DNA from: Diabrotica undecimpunctata
Lineage: Eukaryota > Arthropoda > Insecta > Coleoptera > Chrysomelidae
Reading direction: 5' to 3'
Assembly: GCF_040954645.1 (NCBI RefSeq)
Contig: NC_092804.1
Span: forward strand, 146,329,108-146,393,107
DNA: 64,000 nt
The first letter of the stretch is position 1; every line of letters begins with the position of its first letter. Below the pieces are notes generated by a model. That model was not told the DNA's origin, searched no databases, and saw only the letters and a list, made by a program, of their open reading frames with translations. A program made the translations under genes and the position numbers. Positions 43,101 through 44,949 of this stretch are shown here, piece after piece.

Positions 43101-44168
43101 CATGGACAATCACAAAAAAGAATATGAATATACTTAGAGTCACTCAACACGCGATGGAAAGAGCAATGCTAGGTATATCACTTAAGGACAAGAAAACAAA
43201 CACATGGATAAGACAGAAAACCAAAGTCACCGTTGTGGTGCAAAAATCATTAAAGTTGAAATATGAATACGCTGGACATGTAGCTAGGAGCGATCTAAAC
43301 AAATGGCACAGATCAATTTTAACCTGGAGACCATACCAACACAAAAGACCCAGAGGCAGACCTCCTATGAGACGGACAGATGATCTGAAAAGGACTGTCG
43401 GGAAAAATTGGCTACAAGTAGCGTACAATAAAAAACAATGGAAAGGAAGACTTGAAGAGGCTTATGTTCAGACGTGGACGTGAATGGCTAGACGAAGAAG
43501 AAGAAGAATGAGACATCCAGAGAGGTATAACCTTCTACACCTCATAATACAGGGTAAAATCGCCGGAAGGAGAGGCCTATGCCGAATAAGAACATCCTGG
43601 CTTCGAAATCTCCAAGAATAGTATCAAGAGACCACCGGTAATTTATTTAGAGCTGCCGTAAACAAAGTTATTATTGCCAATATGATCGTCAACGTTCGAT
43701 AATCGGACAGGGTACTGAAAGAAGAAGAGTAAAAAAAAAGTTAATGTGCCTGTATGCGTAAGTTATAATCGTTTCACCGCCTGCGAAACGATTGGAAATT
43801 CGGTATTCAGTGGCGTATCGGTGAAGTGTCAATGACTGCTAAATGCTAGTTAAATTTATATACCATTTAGTCAAACTCCAGCTACAGTTTCATTGCCATG
43901 ATACATTTAACCATTACCGCTCTGTGCAAGTGGGCCCTTTATGAGCCATAATTTATGTTTGCTGTATGTTATGTTAATGTCCATTATTATTTTATGTAGT
44001 TCAATACTAATATTGTAAATTATTATTGTTAATAGTAATATAATGTTTCAGGAACTAGGCAATGCTGAAAATTCCAATGAATCTCAACCGGTAGCTCCAA
44101 TGTCCGTACAACCAACACGAAAAATGAAATCCTCCTCGTTAGGGTCAAACGCCTTGAAGAGGTTATAA
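4101..44168 (+). CDS. Ect2: Ect2/pebble RhoGEF, 3' eight coding exons (gene level)
   Basis: Joining eight exons gives an open frame of 616 residues plus stop. ECT2/Pebble is a guanine-nucleotide exchange factor for Rho. It is recruited to the spindle midzone by the centralspindlin complex and activates RhoA at the equatorial cortex for cytokinesis. Visible domains in order: end of the last BRCT repeat (residues 1-44), a Ser/Pro-rich linker with a basic cluster RRRKRK (67-72) resembling a nuclear localisation signal, DH domain (about 134-335) with NYVDIL, PRFHAFLK, IRPVQRL and EVMTHINEDKRK, PH domain (about 343-490) with LFLFSDQLEVCKKK, and a basic Ser-rich tail with RAFSFNKTP. Domain order and exon phases match the family. 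The start codon and N-terminal BRCT repeats are upstream of the window. Introns are 4177, 7837, 631, 8047, 444, 3567 and 13514 nt, filled largely with transposons. The assignment is very secure; the last exon is slightly less so. Confidence 0.96.
4284..7251 (-). mobile_element. piggyBac-like transposon with 15-bp terminal inverted repeats
   Basis: The left end is TTAA at 4280-4283 followed by CCCTTTCAGTCACAC. The right end carries the exact inverse, GTGTGACTGAAAGGG at 7237-7251, followed by TT and TTAA at 7254-7257. TTAA targets and CCC-beginning ends define piggyBac. The roughly 2.97-kb size fits, and the transposase relic runs on the minus strand between the ends. Two extra T bases separate the right end from its TTAA. 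The right internal part (6710-6800) contains two near-identical small palindromes built on AACAACTAAAATATATTTT. Confidence 0.9.
4690..6220 (-). pseudogene. piggyBac transposase relic (PGBD2/3-like)
   Basis: On the minus strand, in order: acidic N-terminus (6014-6220: EDDLEQEPNNDQEVIEDEVN), FPTTPDEIKQFIEIHL (5754-6008), then LEKNLCVDEQIVPFKG with the first catalytic Asp, KNKPKKWEIKIYVLAGQSG (5365-5664), a frameshifted LYFDN-type block (about 5300), WFDNKPVTVASNYVG (about 5110) and a C-terminal LALVNSWLEYR segment (about 4880). These blocks are typical of vertebrate- and insect-type PGBD2/3 transposases. Several frameshifts and stops make it nonfunctional. Strand and position fit the surrounding TIR pair. 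Confidence 0.92.
7490..8300 (-). pseudogene. Second piggyBac transposase fragment (PGBD4-like)
   Basis: Frame-shifting on the minus strand gives MRHYWSKDHLFHNKFIS and NRFLLL (about 8200-8270), LVIDESMTPWRG with the first catalytic Asp (about 8080), HKCGVKMYKLC (about 8000), LRKNRKDLPSVLSSKLKRGE (7860-7930) and IKWFPPMSNPQNSEVAVELICNTAVV (about 7620-7680). These are piggyBac blocks in the right order but of a different subfamily from the neighbour at 4284-7251. No TTAA ends were identified, so it is an old fragment. It ends close to Ect2 exon 8410-8748. Confidence 0.85.
8410..8748 (+). CDS. Ect2: Ect2 exon: linker and start of DH domain
   Basis: The exon has 113 codons in phase 0, from acceptor TTTTAG to donor GTAAGT at 8749. 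It begins YLDQVLSPSGRRDSS and holds the basic patch RRRKRK, a Ser-rich stretch with several Ser/Thr-Pro sites (NQSPAL, TTSPNK, DTPRK), and then the DH start with FLELLQTETNYVDIL. The Ser/Thr-Pro sites fit the cell-cycle-kinase-regulated linker known in ECT2 (family knowledge; phosphorylation is not visible). A piggyBac fragment ends only about 110 bp upstream of this exon. Confidence 0.95.
8967..10066 (+). pseudogene. DD41D (rosa-like) IS630/Tc1/mariner transposase, decayed
   Basis: The N-terminus at 8967 reads MRITLYAVQEKVQLVTWYF. After a break, the DNA-binding HTH (SVQIAREVNVNARTVQRVLKR), catalytic Asp 1 in ILFSDESSF, ELNVWTGMLGDHIVGPFF, catalytic Asp 2 in YFQQDECSAHN and LAPNDFFFWGFLKENIY with the third Asp follow. 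I count 41 residues between the second and third acidic residues, the spacing of the DD41D 'rosa' group, not DD34D or DD34E. A stop replaces the codon after SSF and the N-terminus is out of frame, so it is inactive. TIRs were not located. A second copy of the family lies on the minus strand at 38280-38936. Confidence 0.83.
10069..10479. other. No recognisable feature
   Basis: This T-rich and AT-rich sequence contains TTTATTTACTTAC-type short repeats near 10290. No coding signal is seen. Confidence 0.5.
10480..11160 (-). pseudogene. Penelope-like element fragment: RT end and GIY-YIG endonuclease
   Basis: The minus strand gives KITTIPYVKGLSGILKRIG, TTLKTTNSLRSML and then, after a frameshift, IYKVSCERSNFYVGETSK, the Y-x10-YVGETSK form of the GIY-YIG endonuclease that caps endonuclease-bearing Penelope-like elements. 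Downstream of the coding relic (10491-10527, minus strand) is a hammerhead-like block (CTTATGAGG...CAGCGAAACATGTC). The fragment is old and unrelated in sequence to the young array at 46.3-53 kb. Confidence 0.82.
11161..11699. other. Intronic sequence, nothing recognised
   Basis: AT-rich sequence without a recognisable coding segment, repeat or RNA gene. Confidence 0.5.
11700..12370 (-). pseudogene. LINE ORF2 C-terminal fragment, minus strand
   Basis: The minus strand reads QCLAFADDFTILTKS (RT motif C) near 12340. After a deletion it continues with MLRVIYGGKNTVKGWVRRTN, ELYNEPSIGRFIKAQRVRWI, GHVRRIERK and a short tail. Order and motifs (FADD, RVRWIGHVRR) are those of LINE ORF2 C-termini. The open frame of 191 codons on the + strand over the same bases is only a shadow. 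It is inactive. Confidence 0.85.
12371..12584. other. No recognisable feature
   Basis: A short AT-rich spacer between two LINE fragments in opposite orientation. Confidence 0.5.
12585..14774 (+). CDS. RTE-like LINE reverse transcriptase, 5'-truncated but open
   Basis: From the ATG at 12708 the frame encodes 688 residues without a stop: an RT N-terminal region (ENYRPISLLTHMYKLFMKIL), motif A LAFVDYEKAFYTVE (near residue 335), motif B RGVRQGDNVSPKLF, motif C LRFADDVVLIAD (near 434) and a C-terminus with LKWNWAGHLARTQDGRWT and GRPPTRWTDDIKR. The catalytic Asp residues of motifs A and C are present. The apurinic-type endonuclease domain expected upstream is missing, so this is a 5'-truncated copy. 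The frame is open from 12585, and its first part (LNRGVLQGPRLSPIF) resembles an RT motif B from a different LINE, suggesting insertion into an older relic. The 3' end GATTGATGATGATTTATT fits the simple-repeat tail of RTE elements. Confidence 0.92.
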   Translation, partial: DHLRFLNRGVLQGPRLSPIFSCIYYYLRARITINLQKERAKMINSGKRIVWNSPNQPEAYIKNIAETLQSNNPKPLSIDDHNKLITDSVRNAQLKFCKKNYTKSEKISKDTKALMEIRRNLSEKEKGNKEEYRKLNKRISADIGRDVRGYSTNVITQTVEKNKGLRIMRRELTQGKKEICKLEDRDGKATTERRNILKVTREFCKDLYASQRSQENLPTRVKTLINQGSEVLLPITVSEVRSALKEMKSHRSGDDGLVIEAIKAGGEILLKSVGELFNECLHAGTIPGDWSSAVIVLLHKKGDITKLENYRPISLLTHMYKLFMKILTRRLTPKLDFYQPKEQAGFRRGYGTNDHLHTIKILIEKCIEYNIPLVLAFVDYEKAFYTVEFETVLEALNQSRIDYRYTSLIKGIYGNATSSIRLHEDTEKFSLGRGVRQGDNVSPKLFTAALESIFENTQWQDMGINIDGERLNHLRFADDVVLIADNLQDAVSMLHSLKSLSERAGLKINFEKTKLMTNLVMSGNVTIDNNTIQQTDTYKYLGHEIKINRDNQTNEIQRRIGLTWAAFGKLSHILKSSIPMCLKRKVYNQCVLPVQTYGAETLTLTQKSANKLRVTQRAMERAMLNVSLRDHITNRQIRQRSGVQDVIERTTRLKWNWAGHLARTQDGRWTRRIMEWRPRNYKRSRGRPPTRWTDDIKRVAGNWLQAAQCREHWKELREAYVQQWTGLAD
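14775..14899 (+). other. LINE 3' tail and spacer
   Basis: A TGATGATGA-type tail follows the LINE ORF, then AT-rich spacer. Nothing else is seen. Confidence 0.55.
14900..16250 (+). pseudogene. I/jockey-like LINE relic with CCHC knuckle and RNase H remnants
   Basis: At 15012-15053 the frame reads CFKCKKPGRIIAAC, a gag-type zinc knuckle in which the usual His is Arg. A 107-codon open stretch (15348-15671) looks like the rest of an ORF1 nucleic-acid-binding protein. Further on, SSVLKAELFAIALQC (about 15760) and YIWIPSHIGIVGNEEADKSARDA (about 15880-15960) are RNase H segments, followed by SSINRRHRIINN. ORF1 thus joins the end of ORF2 with the RT lost in between. Many stops make it dead. RNase H plus a CCHC ORF1 points to the I or jockey groups. 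Confidence 0.8.
16251..16585 (+). other. Ect2 intron end, nothing recognised
   Basis: AT-rich sequence leads to the TTTATTATTTTTTAG acceptor at 16585. Confidence 0.6.
16586..16979 (+). CDS. Ect2: Ect2 exon: core of DH domain
   Basis: The exon has 394 nt, entering in phase 0 after TTTTTTAG and leaving in phase 1 before GTAAGTG. It encodes most of the DH helical bundle, including YPPFINYFEEM, PRFHAFLK and MIRPVQRL, the last being the conserved CR3 helix that contacts the GTPase switch regions. No frameshift or stop is present. The start ATG of the open frame is internal and is not a translation start. Confidence 0.97.
16980..17610 (+). other. Ect2 intron (631 nt)
   Basis: A short intron with no recognisable transposon. 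A GC-richer stretch at 17330-17540 has no open frame I can assign. Confidence 0.8.
17611..17771 (+). CDS. Ect2: Ect2 exon: end of DH domain
   Basis: The exon has 161 nt with acceptor TGTTGCAG and donor GTAAGT at 17772. The first two bases complete an Asp codon split from the previous exon. The encoded segment includes EVMTHINEDKRKAEGQV, the last DH helix that runs into the PH domain, and ends DNCP in phase 0. Confidence 0.96.
18110..18720 (-). pseudogene. Old mariner transposase relic, minus strand
   Basis: Minus-strand translation with frame changes gives QLKRPDLQKTYIFINIPYPL (the degenerate second-Asp block), YEFLQQPPYSLDLAYRI (equivalent to the HPPYSPDLAPSD block bearing the third Asp, here eroded) and KRFSSKEEIIVALTAYHKTI (post-catalytic helix). 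The order matches mariner C-termini. No TIRs were found and numerous stops are present. Identification rests on these short blocks, so confidence is moderate. Confidence 0.6.
19123..19224 (+). repeat. Left arm of 102-bp near-perfect inverted repeat
   Basis: This arm starts AGATCCCAGAGCGATCAG and ends ATTTATGAAACTT. Its reverse complement matches 19580-19681 at 100 of 102 positions by eye. With the 355-bp spacer the transcript would fold into a long hairpin. Both arms translate to the same peptide (FHKYAGIQSTRDA, HLCENKLCLIALGS), which I do not recognise. Confidence 0.9.
19580..19681 (-). repeat. Right arm of 102-bp near-perfect inverted repeat
   Basis: The inverse of 19123-19224. The flanks outside the arms differ and no target duplication is evident. 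The spacer holds diverged direct repeats around ACTGATTTTTATACATA and TCTGATTTTTACATAGA. It could be a foldback element or a local inverted duplication. Confidence 0.9.
19870..21650 (-). pseudogene. LINE ORF2 relic on minus strand, interrupted by a SINE
   Basis: Reading right to left on the minus strand: LGTREALLSM (about 21330), interruption by the SINE at 21051-21290, then KPIYVCFIDF and RNKLFAYLEMMGIHDRYIRL (about 20930-21030, RT motif A region), QTGVRQECVLSLTLFN (motif B, about 20720), NNIRYADDTEIIA (motif C, about 20600), YKTVIRPIMTYPTETR (about 20250) and WVKKRVEWNDHISQM (about 20050). The motifs are in correct order for an RTE-like polymerase. Stops and frameshifts are frequent. The 3' end lies near 19870-19890 with a TTCTTCTTTT (AAG-rich on the minus strand) tail. 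Confidence 0.87.
21051..21290 (+). mobile_element. tRNA-derived SINE with 13-bp target duplication
   Basis: The head at 21059 reads GGCCGTAGCTCACCGGTTAA, matching a pol III A box (TAGCTCACCGG). A weaker B-box-like GAGTCATGATTCTC lies about 50 bp downstream. The unit is bounded by TGTACTTTCCATG (21038-21050) and TGTATTTTCCATG (21291-21303), a 13-bp duplication with one mismatch. It interrupts a LINE reading frame that resumes on the other side. The 240-bp length fits a SINE. It is not a functional tRNA gene because the B box and the acceptor stem are degraded. Confidence 0.82.
21651..24320. other. Ect2 intron, unassigned sequence
   Basis: No protein-coding segment is recognised over this 2.7 kb. 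The motif AATGTAACAAA occurs four times between 21789 and 21875, with a variant at 21992. A GGTTCAAACCC string at 22839 resembles a pol III B box, but no matching A box is evident. A 48-bp tandem duplication lies at 22980-23075. The block 23800-24150 looks repetitive in style but cannot be assigned. Confidence 0.5.
22980..23075 (+). repeat. Two perfect tandem copies of a 48-bp unit
   Basis: The unit beginning AATAAAAAGTAGGGAAAAAC occupies 22980-23027 and is repeated exactly at 23028-23075. The perfect identity implies a recent local duplication. Confidence 0.9.
24321..25768 (-). mobile_element. Tc1-like transposon with perfect 26-bp TIRs
   Basis: The left end CACACAACCAAACTTATATG at 24321-24346 is exactly inverted at 25743-25768. 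TA lies at 24319-24320 and 25769-25770, the Tc1/mariner target duplication. Size is 1448 bp. The transposase relic lies on the minus strand between them. The element ends 50 bp before an Ect2 exon (25819), within the 3' part of the intron. Confidence 0.95.
24567..25600 (-). pseudogene. Tc1 transposase relic (DD34E type)
   Basis: Minus strand: the N-terminal HTH region KYDVGLTDVQRGNITGVVE and MSQRNIAAVVGV (about 25470-25570), then the longest open piece (25070-25369) with TRQYEIDRLIWCLQYQNW and first catalytic Asp ALFSDETRI, then GSVMFW, second Asp in MHDNAPPYTS (about 24870) and Glu in PDLNSIEHLWD (about 24770), ending NLFSSIPTRIGACIR near 24590. All three catalytic acids survive, but stops and frameshifts break the frame. 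Confidence 0.93.
25819..26011 (+). CDS. Ect2: Ect2 exon: first half of PH domain
   Basis: The exon has 193 nt with acceptor CATTTTAG and donor GTTAGT at 26012, so it enters in phase 0 and leaves in phase 1. It encodes the first PH beta strands, with LVLFLFSDQLEVCKKKSK, a typical PH strand in which a short hydrophobic run precedes FSD/FND. It starts only 50 bp after the right end of a Tc1-like transposon, which therefore sits close to the acceptor. Confidence 0.95.
26456..26715 (+). CDS. Ect2: Ect2 exon: second half of PH domain
   Basis: The exon has 260 nt from acceptor TTTTTAG to donor GTAAG at 26716. The first two bases complete a Val codon. It encodes KHIRLMALNTIKRVIDI and the C-terminal PH helix (FLKTLTRQMANNACTADA). 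The helix Trp usual in PH domains is replaced by Phe here (VQFLKTL). The intron before it is short (444 nt). Confidence 0.95.
26716..27055 (+). other. Ect2 intron, nothing recognised
   Basis: AT-rich sequence between the PH exon and the Tc1/mariner-type element. Confidence 0.6.
27056..27915 (+). mobile_element. Tc1/mariner-superfamily element with 19-bp TIRs, internally deleted
   Basis: CCCTAAAGTTTTCGGAAAA at 27060-27078 is exactly inverted at 27896-27914, with TA a few bases outside each end (27054-27055, 27916-27917). At about 860 bp the element is too short for a full transposase (normally about 1.3 kb). The coding relic inside stops short of the second catalytic residue, showing an internal deletion. 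Confidence 0.88.
27189..27830 (+). pseudogene. Tc1/mariner-superfamily transposase, truncated by deletion
   Basis: The frame encodes KSGRPTVFTPVREQRLIQSI, a second HTH (SLRNVGRRYTVSRMTVSKTI), the first catalytic Asp region ILIIDDKKYFTVSN, NDGFYTRN, ILVWCAISEASVSQLFVG and ELVQFINTHHSND. It then runs into unrelated residues and a stop at 27828-27830. The second Asp and the third acid are absent, consistent with the shortened element. The first-Asp context (IIDDKKYF) places it outside the classical mariner and Tc1 groups, in an insect IS630-like group I cannot name. Confidence 0.85.
28005..30230. mobile_element. 2.2-kb element with long terminal inverted repeats and subterminal repeats, unassigned
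   Basis: The left end (28005-28145: AGTAGGCGCGAAGCTTCATG and onward through an ATTTTTAAATTTTA tract) is inverted at the right end (about 30080-30215: ACATAGCATGGAGCTTCGCG). The arms are about 140-170 bp at roughly 80 percent similarity. Inside the left half, a block with GCTTCTATACTG and GAGACGAGCGTCGCGGAAGT occurs twice (about 28245-28310 and 28418-28498). A block with AACATGTAAA (28350-28415) recurs in direct orientation at 29950-30008. No transposase is recognisable, so it is probably non-autonomous. The superfamily is unknown. Confidence 0.65.
30283..30537 (+). CDS. Ect2: Ect2 exon: post-PH tail
   Basis: The exon has 85 codons in phase 0 from acceptor CTTTTAG to donor GTAAGT at 30538. 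It encodes DIDTSDVNNGTFSKAIKFA and the conserved GRAFSFNKTPSKLKRA segment, a basic Ser-rich membrane-proximal tail typical of ECT2. If the intron were retained, translation would add VSILQVLFKKKYKRCKVSKI and stop at 30598-30600, a possible alternative C-terminus. Confidence 0.93.
30998..32697 (-). mobile_element. LINE insertion (minus strand) with perfect 12-bp TSD and tRNA-like 5' cap
   Basis: AATTGCAAAGCT occurs exactly at 30986-30997 and 32698-32709. On the minus strand the insert reads KHFQKETWADYFRSLFAKGD, RIPHEGRSSILIPLFKKGDK, EEQQGFRSGRSCTDAIFI (RT region), a FAMQTTQY-eroded motif C, LQRMLHKFYITATKYNMLIS, MLETAETKTE and VRNRRVKWNDHISQM, ending in an AAGAAG-rich tail at 30998. It is 5'-truncated and has stops. 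Its extreme 5' end (about 32620-32697) is not LINE sequence but resembles a tRNA-derived SINE head. Confidence 0.88.
32620..32697 (-). repeat. tRNA-like SINE head at 5' end of the LINE insert
   Basis: The minus strand contains GAGTAGCTCTGTGGTTACAA (A-box-like TAGCTCTGTGGTTA) and, 15-20 bp on, GCCGGTCCGAAGCCCGG (B-box-like GGTCCGAAGCC). Spacing is shorter than in a tRNA, so it is a SINE-type relic. It lies inside the target duplication of the LINE, directly joined to LINE sequence. Confidence 0.6.
32892..32914 (+). repeat. piggyBac-like terminus (TTAACCC...), single end
   Basis: TTAACCCATTCAGTGCCAG begins at 32892 immediately after a LINE YADD motif. TTAA followed by CCC and CAGTG resembles the ends of piggyBac elements (compare TTAACCCTTTCAGTCACAC at 4280). 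I did not find the matching opposite end, so this may be a truncated element. The call is tentative. Confidence 0.45.
32915..34924. other. Unassigned intronic sequence
   Basis: This stretch probably includes the body of whatever inserted at 32892. A 146-codon minus-strand open frame (33551-33991) has no recognisable motif, and the + strand at 33640-33720 encodes ESESEASGYVGFSCDD, which I cannot place. No TIR partner was found. Confidence 0.4.
34929..35521. mobile_element. Foldback MITE flanked by TTAA
   Basis: The ends GGGGTTACATA (after TTAA 34925-34928) and TATGTAACCCT (before TTAA 35522-35525) are inverted. Inside, 35110-35227 and 35378-35497 are long inverted arms at roughly 85 percent similarity by eye (left: TTTCTCGAAACTTTGTTTTT; right: AAAAACAAAGTTTCGAGAAA). 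About 150 bp separates the arms. The 593-bp size, non-coding content and TTAA target fit a piggyBac-mobilised MITE of foldback type. Confidence 0.75.
35522..35897. other. No recognisable feature
   Basis: Intronic sequence between the MITE and a transposase relic; nothing is recognised. Confidence 0.5.
35898..36113 (+). pseudogene. IS630/mariner-type transposase relic
   Basis: The 71-codon frame contains FFGDVIHFHLSGCVNILKTN, which resembles the first-catalytic-Asp block of an insect transposase family (FSDE-HFHL-GYVNKQN). The FSDE motif has eroded to FGDV. Only this block is recognisable, so the call is tentative and rests on family memory. Confidence 0.5.
36250..36480 (+). repeat. Possible tRNA-derived SINE
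   Basis: GATGACCGTAGCTCAGCGGC at 36251 matches a pol III A box (TAGCTCAGCGG) and resembles the SINE head at 21059. A B box is not convincing and no target duplication was found. The downstream body differs from the SINE at 21051-21290. Confidence 0.5.
36642..36775. repeat. Imperfect inverted repeat enclosing the hammerhead
   Basis: The left arm AGACAGCAAAGATTTGATTT...GTCTATGTAT pairs with the right arm ATTCATAGGC...AAATCTTTTCTGTCTTT. The arms are about 43-49 nt with bulges. Together with the ribozyme they form one extended hairpin of about 134 nt. Confidence 0.7.
36685..36726 (-). ncRNA. Hammerhead ribozyme with canonical core and minimal stem III
   Basis: On the minus strand, 5' to 3': stem I strand CTGTT, core CTGATGA, stem II GACTT-ATT-AAGTC (5 bp), core GAAA, the self-complementary TACGTA, then TC and stem I partner AACAG. 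All invariant hammerhead core bases are present, A15.1 can pair with U16.1, and cleavage would follow C17. The very short palindromic stem III is the form described for hammerheads in Penelope-like retroelements and retrozymes, which act mainly as dimers. The motif sits at the tip of a longer imperfect inverted repeat (36642-36684 with 36727-36775). No neighbouring polymerase is recognised. Confidence 0.85.
37055..37096. repeat. (TA)21 microsatellite
   Basis: An uninterrupted TA dinucleotide run within AT-rich intron sequence. Confidence 0.9.
37140..37940 (-). pseudogene. Relic of a repetitive insect protein family of unknown function
   Basis: On the minus strand the piece at 37733-37936 reads HTNSSMAKYYIFLRGTYTAY, LRDWTNGKRKCLPCGVPMVW. 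After a break, 37233-37499 reads YPPFWPTQRIKKFPFYLCMW, DCRARNKHWTRRT and HLKLGCMKQFVKAL. From memory, this combination (CGVPMVWRE, PTQRPKKFPCYICMWDSRA, IKLGLMKQFVKAL) marks a multi-copy family of uncharacterised proteins abundant in aphid and beetle genomes, probably spread by a mobile element. The function is unknown. This copy is broken by stops. Confidence 0.7.
37941..38279. other. No recognisable feature
   Basis: Spacer between two minus-strand relics. The + frame at 38070 is short and unrecognised. Confidence 0.5.
38280..38936 (-). pseudogene. Second DD41D (rosa-like) transposase fragment, minus strand
   Basis: An ATG at 38936 (minus) opens MSVYMPAEKVQIIKWFYGGN, equivalent to the N-terminus at 8967. 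It continues, with frame changes, through ITVTKVWKKHGYKNFKYSKT, YPDYHF-RMEFCETLL, ILFTDESSF-type sequence with the first Asp, RPQKVKIWTGILGDHIIGPFF (about 38290-38400) and then breaks off. The C-terminal half with the second and third Asp is absent. It is the same family as 8967-10066 but in the opposite orientation and independently decayed. Confidence 0.82.
39648..41091 (+). mobile_element. Tc1-like transposon with both TIRs and TA duplication
   Basis: The left end CACTAGAGTGCAAAATAATCGA at 39648 and the right end, ending TCGATTGTTTTGCACTCAAGTG at 41091, are inverted with two mismatches in 22. TA is present at 39646-39647 and 41092-41093. The 1444-bp length is typical of Tc1. The two ends differ further in, showing age. 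Confidence 0.93.
39780..40887 (+). pseudogene. Tc1 transposase lacking the second catalytic Asp
   Basis: Pieces in order: an eroded N-terminus with AAQAVALLKEGLSQR (39786-40034), a paired-like HTH with TGTNLKEKLREVRDVVSSVW, IRRRLKAANLTPKRTAMGPK (about 40150-40280), then in another frame ARIAREHLDWDDYQWSQ-like sequence and VLFSDESRICLHGNNKRRRV with Asp 1, WAGISMDWKTEMVFVPGG and YIRDILEEHVV (40223-40636). After a deletion, SPDINPTEHVWNELKRRV with the terminal Glu continues to a stop at 40888 (40672-40890). The block with the second Asp (HDNARPH) is missing. Confidence 0.92.
41390..43730 (+). pseudogene. LINE ORF2 relic containing a nested LINE
   Basis: The first part (41390-42377) reads VQFGFRNNLGTKEAFFSLQV, MGFIDFEKAFDQVNHDKL (motif A), IRRGVKQGSILSHLLFNIYF (motif B), LRYADDTVLTAFNEKDL (motif C) and LIRCYIFSTLLYGMESWTLT. 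After the nested element it resumes at about 43508 with MRHPERYNLLHLIIQGKIAG, SWLRNLQE, FRAAVNKVIIANMIV. It is the same family as the fragments at 1-545 and 60775-61027. Stops and frameshifts are present. Confidence 0.9.
42378..43507 (+). mobile_element. Nested 5'-truncated RTE-like LINE
   Basis: The open frame 42482-43483 (333 codons) plus a frameshifted start (LAFVDYEKAL, motif A, near 42430) encodes motif B RGVKQGDTLSPKLFTLVLED, motif C LRFADDIILIATDLQE, AWAAFGKLNYILRNQ and the tail YAGHVARSDLNKWHRS, KRPRGRPPMRRTDDLKR. It is a relative of the element at 12585-14774 (same tail architecture). A one-base frame break in motif A and the 5' truncation make it inactive. AATGAGACA-type sequence borders both sides (42359 and 43509), consistent with a diverged target duplication. 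The 3' end is an AGAAGAAGAAGAAG tail. Confidence 0.9.
43731..44051 (+). other. End of Ect2 intron
   Basis: AT-rich sequence with a small hairpin (AATCGTTTC at 43768, GAAACGATT at 43784). It ends in the acceptor at 44051. Confidence 0.6.
44052..44168 (+). CDS. Ect2: Ect2 terminal coding exon
   Basis: Acceptor TTTCAG ends at 44051. The frame reads 38 residues, starting ELGNAENSNESQPVAP and ending SSLGSNALKRL, then TAA at 44166-44168. Phase 0 matches the donor at 30538. The short Ser-rich basic C-terminus fits the family, but conservation is low here, so this exon is the least certain of the eight. The 13.5-kb intron before it contains LINE, MITE, Tc1 and Penelope-related insertions. Confidence 0.75.
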   Translation, partial: ELGNAENSNESQPVAPMSVQPTRKMKSSSLGSNALKRL

Positions 44169-44949
44169 CATTTTATTTAATAAGTTTTATTATTTTATTT
44201 TATGAAGTCTATTATATTTGTATATAAATTTTAATCTATAAGAGTCTATTTTTATCGTTTATTTTAGCCAAGCATTGTAATTAGCTACCTAATATATTAA
44301 AAAAAAGTTGTAAATTTTATAAATTTGCAGTTCATCTCGCATTTTATTTAGAAATATGTATGATATTTATTTTAATTTTACAAGTTTTACTAGGTTTACA
44401 ACTTGTAGTTTTATACGCAGTTATTTAATACACCTTATAGGTGGCCCATAAATTATTGAAAAGAGAAAATATATTGAATTCGCTGCCGCACTCATTGGTT
44501 TCATTTGCAATTAAAAATTATACAATGATCAAATATAAATTATTCCGATTTTATCGTTTTTTATGTAGTTTGCTTACTTTCCTTCCTTGTTTTATCCTTA
44601 TATTACACTGATTTACTGATCACACTGTTTTTATGTTAAAATATTTGATTTTAATTTAAAAATGACTTACTATAAATATAGTACACGTTTAATAGTCTTT
44701 TTTTTTTAATTAAAGTGCCGTGGCAACATTGAAACTGGTACAGAATTTGTTAGAATATGTTTACATACATATAAAATCTGTTTATATGCAAGTTAGGATA
44801 CATTAGCTACATCTTAATACAATTACACTAAGTAGTAAAGGTGACAGTCTTTTTTAAGAAATGAATTATGGCACCGTACATGTTTGAAGAACCGAGTAGG
44901 TCACTTAAATTGTTTTAAAAGTTGTAGTAGTCTCTTTGAGGTTTATAGT
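44169..44949 (+). other. Probable Ect2 3' UTR and downstream AT-rich sequence
   Basis: This AT-rich stretch follows the Ect2 stop. I see no canonical AATAAA signal, only variants such as AATATA, so the polyadenylation site cannot be placed from sequence. No ORF or repeat is recognisable before the LINE fragment that starts near 44950. Confidence 0.5.
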
